A DNA stretch of 6,229 bases, from NCBI GenBank assembly GCA_022360075.1, contig JAKSDN010000168.1:1-6229 (forward strand), read 5' to 3'. A program made the position numbers and the translations under genes. Positions 1 through 5,736 of the stretch are shown here, piece after piece; position 1 is the first letter of the stretch; the number at the start of each line of letters is the position of its first letter. The stretch comes from Kiloniellales bacterium. Lineage in GTDB: Bacteria > Pseudomonadota > Alphaproteobacteria > Kiloniellales > JAKSDN01. A model generated the notes under the pieces. It had not been told where the DNA came from, did not search any database, and saw only the letters and a program-made list of their open reading frames with translations.

Positions 1-954
1 GAGGTCCGCGAGGTCGAACAGGCCGCTGCCCAGGAACAGGTTGGAGGTCGGGCAGAAGATCGCGACCGACCGCGTCGCGCTCAGGCGCTCCTTCTCGCCG
101 GCCTCCAGATGCAGGCAGTGGCCGAAGAGCGCGCGCGGCCCTAGCAGTCCGAAGCGGTCGTAGACATGGGTGTAGCTCTCGGCCCAGGGGAAGCGCGTCT
201 TGACCGTCTCGATCTCGCGCGCGTTCTCCGACAAGTGCGTTTGCAGGTAGAGCCCCGGCGTACTCTGCATGAGGACGCCCGCCGCCTCGAGCTGCGCCTC
301 GCTGGAGGTGACCGCGAAGCGCGGCGTCACCGCGTAGTGCAGCCGCCCTTGCCGGTGCCAGCGCTCGATCAACGCCCGGCTTTCCTCGAAGCCGCGCTCG
401 GCGCTGTCCAACAGGCCGGCCGGGGCGTCGCGGTCCATCAGCACCTTGCCGGCGATCATGCGCAGGTTGCGCTTGCTGGCCTCGGCGAAGAAGGCTTCGG
501 CGGACTGCGGATGGACGGAGCCATAGACCGCGGCCGTCGTCGTGCCGTTGCGCAGCAGCTCGTCCAGGAAGAATCCGGCGATGCGTTCGGCATGGTCCGG
601 ATCGGCGAACTTTTGCTCCTCGACGAAGGCATAGCGTTCGAGCCAGTCGAGAAGCTGCGCGCCGTAGGAGGCGATGACTTGGGTCTGCGGCAGGTGGATG
701 TGCGTGTCGATGAAGCCGGGGAGGATCAGGGCGTCGGGATAGTGATCGACCGGCGTCTCGGCAGACAGGGAGCGAAGAACCTCACCGGCATCGCCGATGG
801 CGGTGATGCGCCCGGCCTCCATGACCAGCGCGCCGTCCTCGATGTAGCGGTAGCTCGCCAGCGAGCCGACCTCGGCCGGATCGTCGAGGAAGCCGAGCAG
901 GCGGCCGCGCAGGACCCTCGGCGCCGACGGCTCGTCCTGTGAGGCGGGGCTCAC
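1..954 (-). CDS. guaD: Guanine deaminase, 3' end cut by window edge
   Basis: Hydrolyses guanine to xanthine and ammonia in the cytoplasm; zinc-dependent amidohydrolase superfamily. The frame is open from the GTG at 954 to base 1, giving the first 318 residues of a family usually about 430-450 long, so the C-terminal part with the zinc-binding Asp is outside the window. Visible signatures: LPGFIDTHIHLPQ (residues 78-90, metal ligands H85 and H87), SYGAQLLDWLERYAF (96-110), MDRDAP (173-178), YAVTPRFAVTSS (207-218, substrate loop R212-F213), QTHLSEN (238-244, H240), FGHCLHL (277-283, H279) and FCPTSNLFLGSGLF (300-313). These match GuaD closely rather than the related chlorohydrolases. The GTG start overlaps the puuD TGA as GTGA, and a weak AAGGGG lies 10 nt upstream, so translation probably depends on coupling to puuD. 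Family identity is secure; completeness cannot be judged. Confidence 0.95.
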   Translation of the reverse strand, partial: MSPASQDEPSAPRVLRGRLLGFLDDPAEVGSLASYRYIEDGALVMEAGRITAIGDAGEVLRSLSAETPVDHYPDALILPGFIDTHIHLPQTQVIASYGAQLLDWLERYAFVEEQKFADPDHAERIAGFFLDELLRNGTTTAAVYGSVHPQSAEAFFAEASKRNLRMIAGKVLMDRDAPAGLLDSAERGFEESRALIERWHRQGRLHYAVTPRFAVTSSEAQLEAAGVLMQSTPGLYLQTHLSENAREIETVKTRFPWAESYTHVYDRFGLLGPRALFGHCLHLEAGEKERLSATRSVAIFCPTSNLFLGSGLFDLADL

Positions 955-2159
955 GGGCTGCCGACCCCTTGCGCGATCCAGGCCGCGAGCAGGCCGCGCT
1001 CCTCGGGCGTGATCTCGGTGATGTTGCCGGGCGGCATGGCGTTGCTGCGCACGACCTGTAGATCGATCGTCCTACGGTACAGCCAGATCTGCTCCGGCGT
1101 CTCGAGCACTACGCCCTTGGGCGTGACCGTGACGCCCTCCCAGAAGGGCTCCGCGGCGTGGCACATGCTGCAGCGGGAGAGGATCACCTCCTCGACCTCG
1201 GCGAAGGCGACCGGTGCGCTCGGCAGGCTTGCCGTGTCCTCGTCCTGGGCGGGGCCGAGGGCGCTCAGCCAGGCGACCAAGAGCATGCCGGCGACGGCAA
1301 CGCCCCAGGTCCACCAGGGGGGCGAGCCGCCCTTGTGGCGCTCGTTGAAGAAATGCCGGATCAAGGCGCCGACCACCAGGACGATGGCCAGGATCAGCCA
1401 GTTCCAGCGGCTCGCGAAAGCGAGCGGATAGTGATTGCCGATCATCACGAAGAGCACCGGCAGCGTCAGGTAGTTGTTGTGCATCGAGCGCTGCTTGGCC
1501 TGGCGGCCGAGCTCGGGATCGGGCTCGCGTCCGGCCTTCAGGGCTTCGACCACCTTGCGCTGGTTCGGGATGATCACCACGAAGACGTTGGCGACCATCA
1601 TGGTGCCGATCAGGGCGCCCATCTCCATGAAGGCGCCGCGCCCGCTGAACACCAGGGTGAAGCCCCAGGACAGCAGCACGAGAAAGCCGAAACCGACCGC
1701 GCCCAGCGCCACGTCGTTGCGGCCGAGCGGCGAGCGGCAGAGCAGCTCGTAGACGATCCAGCCGAGCGCCAGGCCAGCCACGCTGATCGCAATCGCCGCC
1801 CAGGGCTCGAGGTCGAGCACGTTGCGGTCGATCAGATAGAGCTGCGCCCCGACATAGTAAATCACCACCAGCAGGGCCATGCCGCTCAGCCAGGTCGAAT
1901 AGGCCTCCCACTTGAACCAGGCGAGCTTGTCCGGCATGCGGGCCGGCGCGACCATGTACTTGACCATGTGGTAGAAGCCGCCGCCGTGGACCTGCCAGGC
2001 CTCGCCGCCGGCGCCCTCCGGCAGGCCCTCGCGCTGCTTGAGGCTGAGATCCAGGTGCACGAAGTAGAACGAGCTGCCGATCCAGGCGATGCCGGCGATG
2101 ACGTGGAACCAGCGGATCGCGAAATCGACCCACTCCAAGAGAACCGTCTCCATGCCCAT
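951..2159 (-). CDS. puuD: PuuD-type membrane urate oxidase with C-terminal cytochrome c domain
   Basis: Oxidises urate to 5-hydroxyisourate and passes the electrons to its own c-type heme and then the respiratory chain, unlike soluble uricases, which make hydrogen peroxide. The 402 residues are full length. Residues 1-300 form a bundle of about eight membrane helices (roughly 12-32, 88-108, 121-140, 151-172, 179-198, 231-249, 252-269, 284-301), with conserved-looking histidines H19, H35, H58, H64, H227 and H243. After a linker rich in Ala, Pro and acidic residues comes a cytochrome c domain: C330-SM-C333-H334 binds heme, and M375 in AMPPGN is the likely axial ligand. The domain should face the periplasm. 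A GAGAGG Shine-Dalgarno at 2163-2168 lies only 3 nt from the ATG at 2159 but 9 nt from an in-frame ATG at 2153, so Met3 may be the true start. The name is unrelated to E. coli PuuD of putrescine catabolism. First gene of a puuD-guaD operon. Confidence 0.93.
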   Translation of the reverse strand: MGMETVLLEWVDFAIRWFHVIAGIAWIGSSFYFVHLDLSLKQREGLPEGAGGEAWQVHGGGFYHMVKYMVAPARMPDKLAWFKWEAYSTWLSGMALLVVIYYVGAQLYLIDRNVLDLEPWAAIAISVAGLALGWIVYELLCRSPLGRNDVALGAVGFGFLVLLSWGFTLVFSGRGAFMEMGALIGTMMVANVFVVIIPNQRKVVEALKAGREPDPELGRQAKQRSMHNNYLTLPVLFVMIGNHYPLAFASRWNWLILAIVLVVGALIRHFFNERHKGGSPPWWTWGVAVAGMLLVAWLSALGPAQDEDTASLPSAPVAFAEVEEVILSRCSMCHAAEPFWEGVTVTPKGVVLETPEQIWLYRRTIDLQVVRSNAMPPGNITEITPEERGLLAAWIAQGVGSP

Positions 2160-2207
2160 CCACCTCTCGACTTGCGGGCGCTTTATCTGGACAGAGAGCC
2201 TAGCCGT

Positions 2208-2222
2208 CGGCGGTGACCGCCG
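2208..2222. promoter_or_regulatory. 15-bp palindrome, candidate operator
   Basis: CGGCGGT-G-ACCGCCG is a perfect 7-bp inverted repeat around a single central base (2215). It lies 49 bp upstream of the puuD ATG and 73 bp upstream of lysR. Its form suits a dimeric regulator. It is not a textbook T-N11-A LysR box, so it may bind another protein or be a GC-rich coincidence. Confidence 0.35.
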
Positions 2223-2236
2223 TGAAGCGCCCGCTG

Positions 2237-2264
2237 TTTGGCATGACTTTCAAAAAAGACCAAA
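2237..2264. promoter_or_regulatory. A/T-rich dyad, candidate LysR-regulator site
   Basis: Two overlapping dyads share the left half: TTTG (2237-2240) with CAAA (2251-2254), and TTTGG (2237-2241) with CCAAA (2260-2264). A T-N11-A spacing is present (T2244, A2256), but that is weak evidence in A/T-rich sequence. The position, 31-58 bp before the lysR ATG, fits autoregulatory binding by a LysR-type protein. Confidence 0.25.
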
Positions 2265-2294
2265 TAAACTGGTGGCTCCTGATGAGTCTGAGCT

Positions 2295-3227
2295 ATGGCC
2301 CTGCTCGAGAACATCCGCGTCTTCGTCCAAGTGGTCGAACACGGCAGCCTCTCCGCCGCCGGGCGGCAGCTTCGCCTGTCGCCGGCCGTGGTCAGTCACC
2401 GGATTCAGACCCTCGAGGCCCACCTTGGCGTTCGCCTGCTCAACCGCACCACGCGGCGGGTCCAGCCGACCGAGCAGGGCGTCGCCTTCTACGAGGCCTG
2501 CCAGGACGTCATGAGCGCGGTCGACTACGCGGAAAGCGTGGCGGCGAACACCGGTGGGACCGCGCAAGGCACGCTCCGGGTCACCGCGCCGCTCGGGCTC
2601 GGCCGGCGCCTGCTCGCGCCGCTGGTACCGGACTTTCGTGAGGCCCATCCGCGTGTCGTCGTGCAACTGCGCCTTTCCGACCACCTCCTCGACCTCCTGA
2701 GCGAGTCGGTCGATGCGGCCATCCGCATGGCCGTGCCCGTGGACTCCGGCCTGATCGCGCGCAAGATCATGGATTGCGAGCGCCTGCTCTGCGCCGCGCC
2801 CGCCTATCTCGAGGCGCGCGGCGCGCCTAAGGCACTGGATGACCTCCAGCAACACGACTGCCTGCTGCTGCGCTTCCCGGGCTCGCAGCAGTTCCGCTGG
2901 ACCCTGCAAGGCCCGGACGGCCCCCAGTCGATCCGGGTCCAGGGCCCTTTCGACGCCGACGACGGCGACCTGCTCACCTCCTGGGCGCTGGCCGGACAGG
3001 GCATCGTCATGAAGCCGCTTTGGGAGGTCGCCGAGCACCTGAAGGCGGGGACGCTCAAACCCGTGCTGCTCGACTTCCCGCCGGAGGCGGCCAGCCTCAG
3101 CGTGCTCTACCCGCACCGCCGGCTCTTGCCCGCGAAGGTCAAGGCCTTCGCCGACTTCATGATCGAGCGGCTCGGCGCGGAGATCCGGAATTCACTTCAG
3201 GGACTCGATCTCGCAGCGTTGCGATGA
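2295..3227 (+). CDS. LysR-family transcriptional regulator (CrgA-like subgroup)
   Basis: A cytoplasmic DNA-binding activator or repressor of 310 residues, normal for the family. Residues 3-60 form the winged helix-turn-helix, with the typical run FVQVVEHGSLSAAGRQL, then SPAVVSHRIQTLE and LGVRLLNRTTRR. Residues 92-290 form the periplasmic-binding-protein-like effector domain, opening with GTLRVTAPLGLGRRLLAPL and containing LLRFPGSQQFRW and AGQGIVMKP, which resemble the CrgA-type LysR subgroup. The start is fixed by an in-frame TGA at 2289-2291, two codons upstream of the ATG. It is divergent from puuD-guaD, so control of urate and guanine breakdown is the simplest role, with a purine intermediate as likely effector; neither is shown by the sequence. 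The last 23 codons overlap the convergent desulfurase gene; the tail after FMIERL (288-293) goes past the conserved core. Confidence 0.93.
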   Translation: MALLENIRVFVQVVEHGSLSAAGRQLRLSPAVVSHRIQTLEAHLGVRLLNRTTRRVQPTEQGVAFYEACQDVMSAVDYAESVAANTGGTAQGTLRVTAPLGLGRRLLAPLVPDFREAHPRVVVQLRLSDHLLDLLSESVDAAIRMAVPVDSGLIARKIMDCERLLCAAPAYLEARGAPKALDDLQQHDCLLLRFPGSQQFRWTLQGPDGPQSIRVQGPFDADDGDLLTSWALAGQGIVMKPLWEVAEHLKAGTLKPVLLDFPPEAASLSVLYPHRRLLPAKVKAFADFMIERLGAEIRNSLQGLDLAALR

Positions 3228-4344
3228 GGCGCTCGGCCGCCTCGTCGATTTCCCCGGCGGTCGTACCGCGACCGAGTCCGAAACGCAGGCTGCCGTAAGC
3301 TTCCTCGGTGCTGCGGCCGATCGCGAGCAGGACCGGCGAGGGGCCGCGCTCGCTCGAACTACAGGCCGAGCCACTGGAAATCGCCAGCTCGGGCAGATCG
3401 AGCAGCAGGTCGGCCGCGTCCAGTCCCGGCAGGCTGACGTTCAGACAGCCTGGCAGGCAGTCGGACTCCGGGCTGTTGCGCTGTAGCGCCGGGAAGGCCG
3501 CCGACAGCCGGGCGAAGAGATGCTCGCGCAGGGCGGCGATCCGCGGCGCGTCCTCGTCCATCCGCTGCCGGGCCAGCCGGCAGGCCTCGCCCAGCGCGAC
3601 GCAAAGCGCGACGGGAAGAGTGCCTGCGCGCAGACCGTCCTGCTGGCCGCCGCCGTAGACCTGCGGGCGCAGCGCGATGCCTTTGCGGACGTAGAGGGCG
3701 CCGATGCCGCCCGGCGCATAGAGCTTGTGGCCGGACAGGCTGAGTAGGTCGAGGCCGATGGCCTCGACATCAATATGCCCGCTGGCCGCAAGCTGGGCCG
3801 CGTCGCTGTGCAGCAGGGCGCCATGGGCCTTGCACAGGGCCGCGATCTCGGAGAGCGGCTGTAGGCTGCCGATCTCGTTGTTGGCCGCCATGATCGACAC
3901 CAGGGCCGGACTTTGCGCGAGCTGCGATTCGAGGGCCGCGAGGTCGACGCGCCCCTCCCGATTGACCGCAAGCTCATGGACCGCGTGGCCGCGATCGCGC
4001 AGGACCCGTGCCGGCTCGAGGACGCTCGGATGTTCGATCGCCGAGACAATGATCTGCGCGACCGACGAGGCGGTACCGAAGAGGGCGAGGTTGTTCGCCT
4101 CGGTGGCCCCGGAGGTGAAGACGATTTCCGGCGCGCGGGTGCCGATCAGGGCGGCGACCGCTTCCCGCGCCGCCTCGACCGCCTTGGCCGCACGCCAGCC
4201 GGCCCCATGCTCGCTGTGCGGATTGCCGACCGCGGTAGCCTCGAGCCAGGGCAGCATCGCTGCCCGCACCGCCGGGTCGACCGGCGTGCTCGCCAGGTGG
4301 TCGAGGTAGATCGGCGGTCGGCTGGTGGGAGGGTCGGAAACCAT
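3157..4344 (-). CDS. Cysteine desulfurase, NifS/IscS-like; possible Moco sulfurase for xanthine dehydrogenase
   Basis: A PLP enzyme that takes sulfur from L-cysteine, forms a persulfide on its catalytic Cys and leaves alanine. With the ATG at 4344 it has 395 residues, normal for the family. Motifs: IYLDHLASTPVDP (12-24), TSGATEANNLAL (77-88), AIEHPSV (102-108, PLP-stacking H105), MAANNEIGSLQP (152-163), HSDAAQ (179-184, D181 to the PLP ring nitrogen), SGHKLYAPGGIGALYV (204-219, Schiff-base K207), GGGQQDGLRAGT (231-242), SSGSACSS (323-330, catalytic C328) and RFGLGR (354-359). All key residues are present. A GTG at 4410 would add 22 residues and has AAGGA 6 nt upstream, but that stretch uses AGA, CTA, TTA and ATA codons and the family normally starts near IYLDH. 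No isc/suf/nif genes are visible; the purine context suggests a NifS4-like job, which is inference. Its 3' end overlaps lysR by 71 bp. Confidence 0.92.
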   Translation of the reverse strand: MVSDPPTSRPPIYLDHLASTPVDPAVRAAMLPWLEATAVGNPHSEHGAGWRAAKAVEAAREAVAALIGTRAPEIVFTSGATEANNLALFGTASSVAQIIVSAIEHPSVLEPARVLRDRGHAVHELAVNREGRVDLAALESQLAQSPALVSIMAANNEIGSLQPLSEIAALCKAHGALLHSDAAQLAASGHIDVEAIGLDLLSLSGHKLYAPGGIGALYVRKGIALRPQVYGGGQQDGLRAGTLPVALCVALGEACRLARQRMDEDAPRIAALREHLFARLSAAFPALQRNSPESDCLPGCLNVSLPGLDAADLLLDLPELAISSGSACSSSERGPSPVLLAIGRSTEEAYGSLRFGLGRGTTAGEIDEAAERLIATLRDRVPEVNSGSPRRAARS

Positions 4345-4413
4345 GGTCAATATGCCGGCGCAACCTAATCTCGGCTGTGCGAGTAGATCCTGGAAGCGTT
4401 GGACAACCACCTA

Positions 4414-4456
4414 GCGTCCTTCGAGACGCCCGCTGCGCGGGCTCCTCAGGATGAGG
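4414..4456 (-). repeat. REP-like unit, left copy
   Basis: This unit folds on itself: TCCT, GAG and GCCCGC pair with GCGGGC, CTC and AGGA around a TGC loop, with 2-nt offsets between the helices. Its outer part also supplies AAGGA (4418-4422, minus strand) 6 nt before the possible GTG start of the desulfurase. Strand is assigned as opposite to the right copy. Confidence 0.75.
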
Positions 4457-4483
4457 ACTTTTCTTAATGCCACCAAGATTTTA

Positions 4484-4527
4484 CCTCATCCTGAGGAGCG
4501 CCCGCGAGGGCGCGTCTCGAAGGACGC
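4484..4527 (+). repeat. REP-like unit, right copy
   Basis: Same plan as the left unit in the opposite orientation: TCCT, GAG and GCGCCC pair with GGGCGC, CTC and AGGA around a GCGA loop. The central stem differs in sequence from the left copy but still pairs over 6 bp. Confidence 0.75.
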
Positions 4528-4533
4528 ACCTTG

Positions 4534-4545
4534 GAACTGCAGTTC
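4534..4545. repeat. 12-bp perfect palindrome
   Basis: GAACTGCAGTTC is a perfect palindrome just outside the right arm of the REP-like pair. It could be a protein-binding site, or part of the folded 3' region of the transporter transcript. No function can be read from it. Confidence 0.4.
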
Positions 4546-4547
4546 AG

Positions 4548-4565
4548 CCGGCGTTGCAGCGCCGG
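4548..4565 (-). repeat. GC-rich hairpin downstream of the binding-protein gene
   Basis: CCGGCG (4548-4553) and CGCCGG (4560-4565) form a 6-bp stem with a 6-nt loop, 58 bp beyond the binding-protein stop in its direction of transcription. No T-run follows, so it is not a standard intrinsic terminator. It could be a pause or 3'-end structure together with the REP-like pair. Confidence 0.35.
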
Positions 4566-4623
4566 ACCATGAAAGCCTCTGATTGCGTCTCTCTTACGAA
4601 CCAGGAGCTTTTCTAACTCCCGA

Positions 4624-5706
4624 TCAGGCCTCCACGCCTTCCACGTACCAGTCCATCTTCAGCAGATCGCCGTCGCTCATGGTCTGGCCGTCGGCGACGG
4701 CGACCTCGCCTTTCGTGTTCTTGATCGGCCCGGTGAAGGGATGCAGAGAGCCATCGATGATGCCCTTGTGTATGGCATCGGCCTCGGCGCGCACGTTGTC
4801 GGGCACCGCATCGCCGTAGGGCGCCATCTTGACCATGCCCTCCTTCAGGCCCCACCAGATCGAGTGGCTCTGCCACTTGCCGTCGATGACGTCCTGGGTG
4901 CGCTGCACGTAGTAGCCGGTCCAGTCGTCGAGGATCGCGGTGAGCTGGGCGTTCGGGGCGAAGGCCTTCATGTCCGAGGCCTGGCCGAAGGCGTGGATCT
5001 TGCGGCTCTCCGCGACCTGGAGCGGCGCCGGGCTGTCGGTGTGCTGGCAGATGATGTCGGCGCCCTGGTCGACCAGGGCCTTGGCGCCGTCGCCTTCCTT
5101 GCCGGGGTCGTACCAGGAGTTGACCCAGACCACCTTGACCTTGATGTCCGGGCGGATCTTCTGGGCGGCGAGCGTGAAGGCGTTGATGCCCATCACCACC
5201 TCCGGGATCGGGAAGGAGGCGATGTAGCCGACCACGCCGCTCTTGGTGACGTGCCCCGCAATCGTCCCGCAGATCGTCCGGCCCTCGTGGAAGCGCGCGT
5301 TGTAGACCGAGACGTTGGGCGCGGTCTGGTAGCCCGTGGCGTGCTCGAACTTGACCTTCCTGAACTGCTTGGCGACCCGGATGGTCGGGTTCATGAAGCC
5401 AAAGGAAGTGGTGAAGATGAGGCCGTGGCCGGAGCTCGCCAGTTGGCGGATCACCCGCTCGGCGTCCGGGCCCTCGGCGACGTTCTCGACGTAGGTGGTC
5501 TTCACCGCGTCGCCGAAGTGGTGCGCCACCGCCTCGCGGCCGAGCTCGTGGCCATGGGTCCAGCCGAAGTCGCCGATTGGGCCGACATAGACGAAACCGA
5601 CCTTCAAGGGGTCGGCGGCCAGCGCGCGCGGCCCGCCGAGCGCCACTGCGCCCGCCGCCAGGCCGGAGCCGACAATGAATTCGCGGCGCGTCGTGTTTCT
5701 GAACAT
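4624..5706 (-). CDS. BMP-family (PnrA-like) ABC transporter substrate-binding protein, probable purine binder, Tat-exported
   Basis: Periplasmic binding protein of a BMP/PnrA-type ABC importer, a family that takes up purine nucleosides and related bases. It is full length at 360 residues. The N-terminus is a twin-arginine signal: TRREF (R7, R8), the hydrophobic stretch IVGSGLAAGAVALGG (11-25) and probable cleavage after ALA (28-30). There is no lipobox Cys, so the mature protein should be soluble rather than a lipoprotein as in many Gram-positive and spirochete relatives. Recognisable runs are GDFGWTHGHELGR (45-57), TTSFGFM (99-105), GYQTAPNVSVYNARFHEGR (125-143), VGYIASFPIPEVVMGINAF (159-177), QHTDSPAPLQ (221-230) and IWWGLKEG (283-290). 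A strong GAGGAGA ribosome site (5713-5719) lies 6 nt before the ATG. It follows the permease by 30 bp, clearly the same operon. The exact ligand is not visible; the purine assignment comes from family and neighbours. Confidence 0.92.
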   Translation of the reverse strand: MFRNTTRREFIVGSGLAAGAVALGGPRALAADPLKVGFVYVGPIGDFGWTHGHELGREAVAHHFGDAVKTTYVENVAEGPDAERVIRQLASSGHGLIFTTSFGFMNPTIRVAKQFRKVKFEHATGYQTAPNVSVYNARFHEGRTICGTIAGHVTKSGVVGYIASFPIPEVVMGINAFTLAAQKIRPDIKVKVVWVNSWYDPGKEGDGAKALVDQGADIICQHTDSPAPLQVAESRKIHAFGQASDMKAFAPNAQLTAILDDWTGYYVQRTQDVIDGKWQSHSIWWGLKEGMVKMAPYGDAVPDNVRAEADAIHKGIIDGSLHPFTGPIKNTKGEVAVADGQTMSDGDLLKMDWYVEGVEA

Positions 5707-5736
5707 ATGAAGTCTCCTCGCTTTTTTGTTTGTGTC

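Larger units (their letters stand above)
2160..2294. promoter_or_regulatory. Divergent control region between puuD-guaD and the LysR regulator
   Basis: This 135-bp gap must hold the promoters for leftward puuD-guaD and rightward lysR, the classic arrangement for a LysR-type regulator controlling its neighbour. It contains a 15-bp palindrome (2208-2222) and an A/T-rich patch (about 2237-2270) that stands out in the GC-rich background. The patch includes TTGGCA at 2238-2243, five of six matches to a -35 box for lysR, but no convincing -10 box at a normal distance. I could not define a good promoter for puuD by eye. The lysR start itself lacks a clear Shine-Dalgarno. Confidence 0.6.
4414..4527. 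repeat. BIME-like inverted pair of REP-type palindromes
   Basis: Two repeat units, 43 and 44 bp, face each other across a 27-bp A/T-rich spacer (4457-4483). The outer 15 bp (GCGTCCTTCGAGACG) and inner 14 bp (TCCTCAGGATGAGG) of the left arm match the reverse complement of the right arm exactly. Only the central hairpin differs. The whole could form a cruciform in DNA or a long hairpin in RNA. The sequence belongs to a widespread alphaproteobacterial dispersed palindrome type, recalled from memory. It lies between the binding-protein stop and the desulfurase start, in the 3' untranslated part of the transporter transcript. Confidence 0.85.

Noticed and set aside
166..942. Long plus-strand open frame of 258 codons opposite guaD
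   Set aside because: It is the antisense of guanine deaminase, whose family motifs are unmistakable. The plus-strand product is Arg/Ala/Gly-rich with no recognisable domain; GC-rich third positions create such frames.
1158..2216. Plus-strand open frame of 352 codons opposite puuD
   Set aside because: His-, Asp- and Ala-rich antisense product of a well-recognised membrane protein; no domain and no ribosome site.
2250..3116. Minus-strand open frame of 288 codons opposite lysR
   Set aside because: Antisense shadow of the regulator, which has a full helix-turn-helix and effector domain.
3226..3243. GAGGCG-CTCGGC-CGCCTC hairpin at the lysR stop as an intrinsic terminator
   Set aside because: The stem is only 6 bp, there is no T-run after it, and it lies within the desulfurase coding sequence, where its bases encode conserved-looking helix residues (EAAERL).
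4414..4527. Inverted repeats as ends of an insertion sequence or a CRISPR array
   Set aside because: Only 27 bp lie between the arms, with no transposase gene and no evenly spaced direct repeats. The REP-like palindrome explanation fits better.
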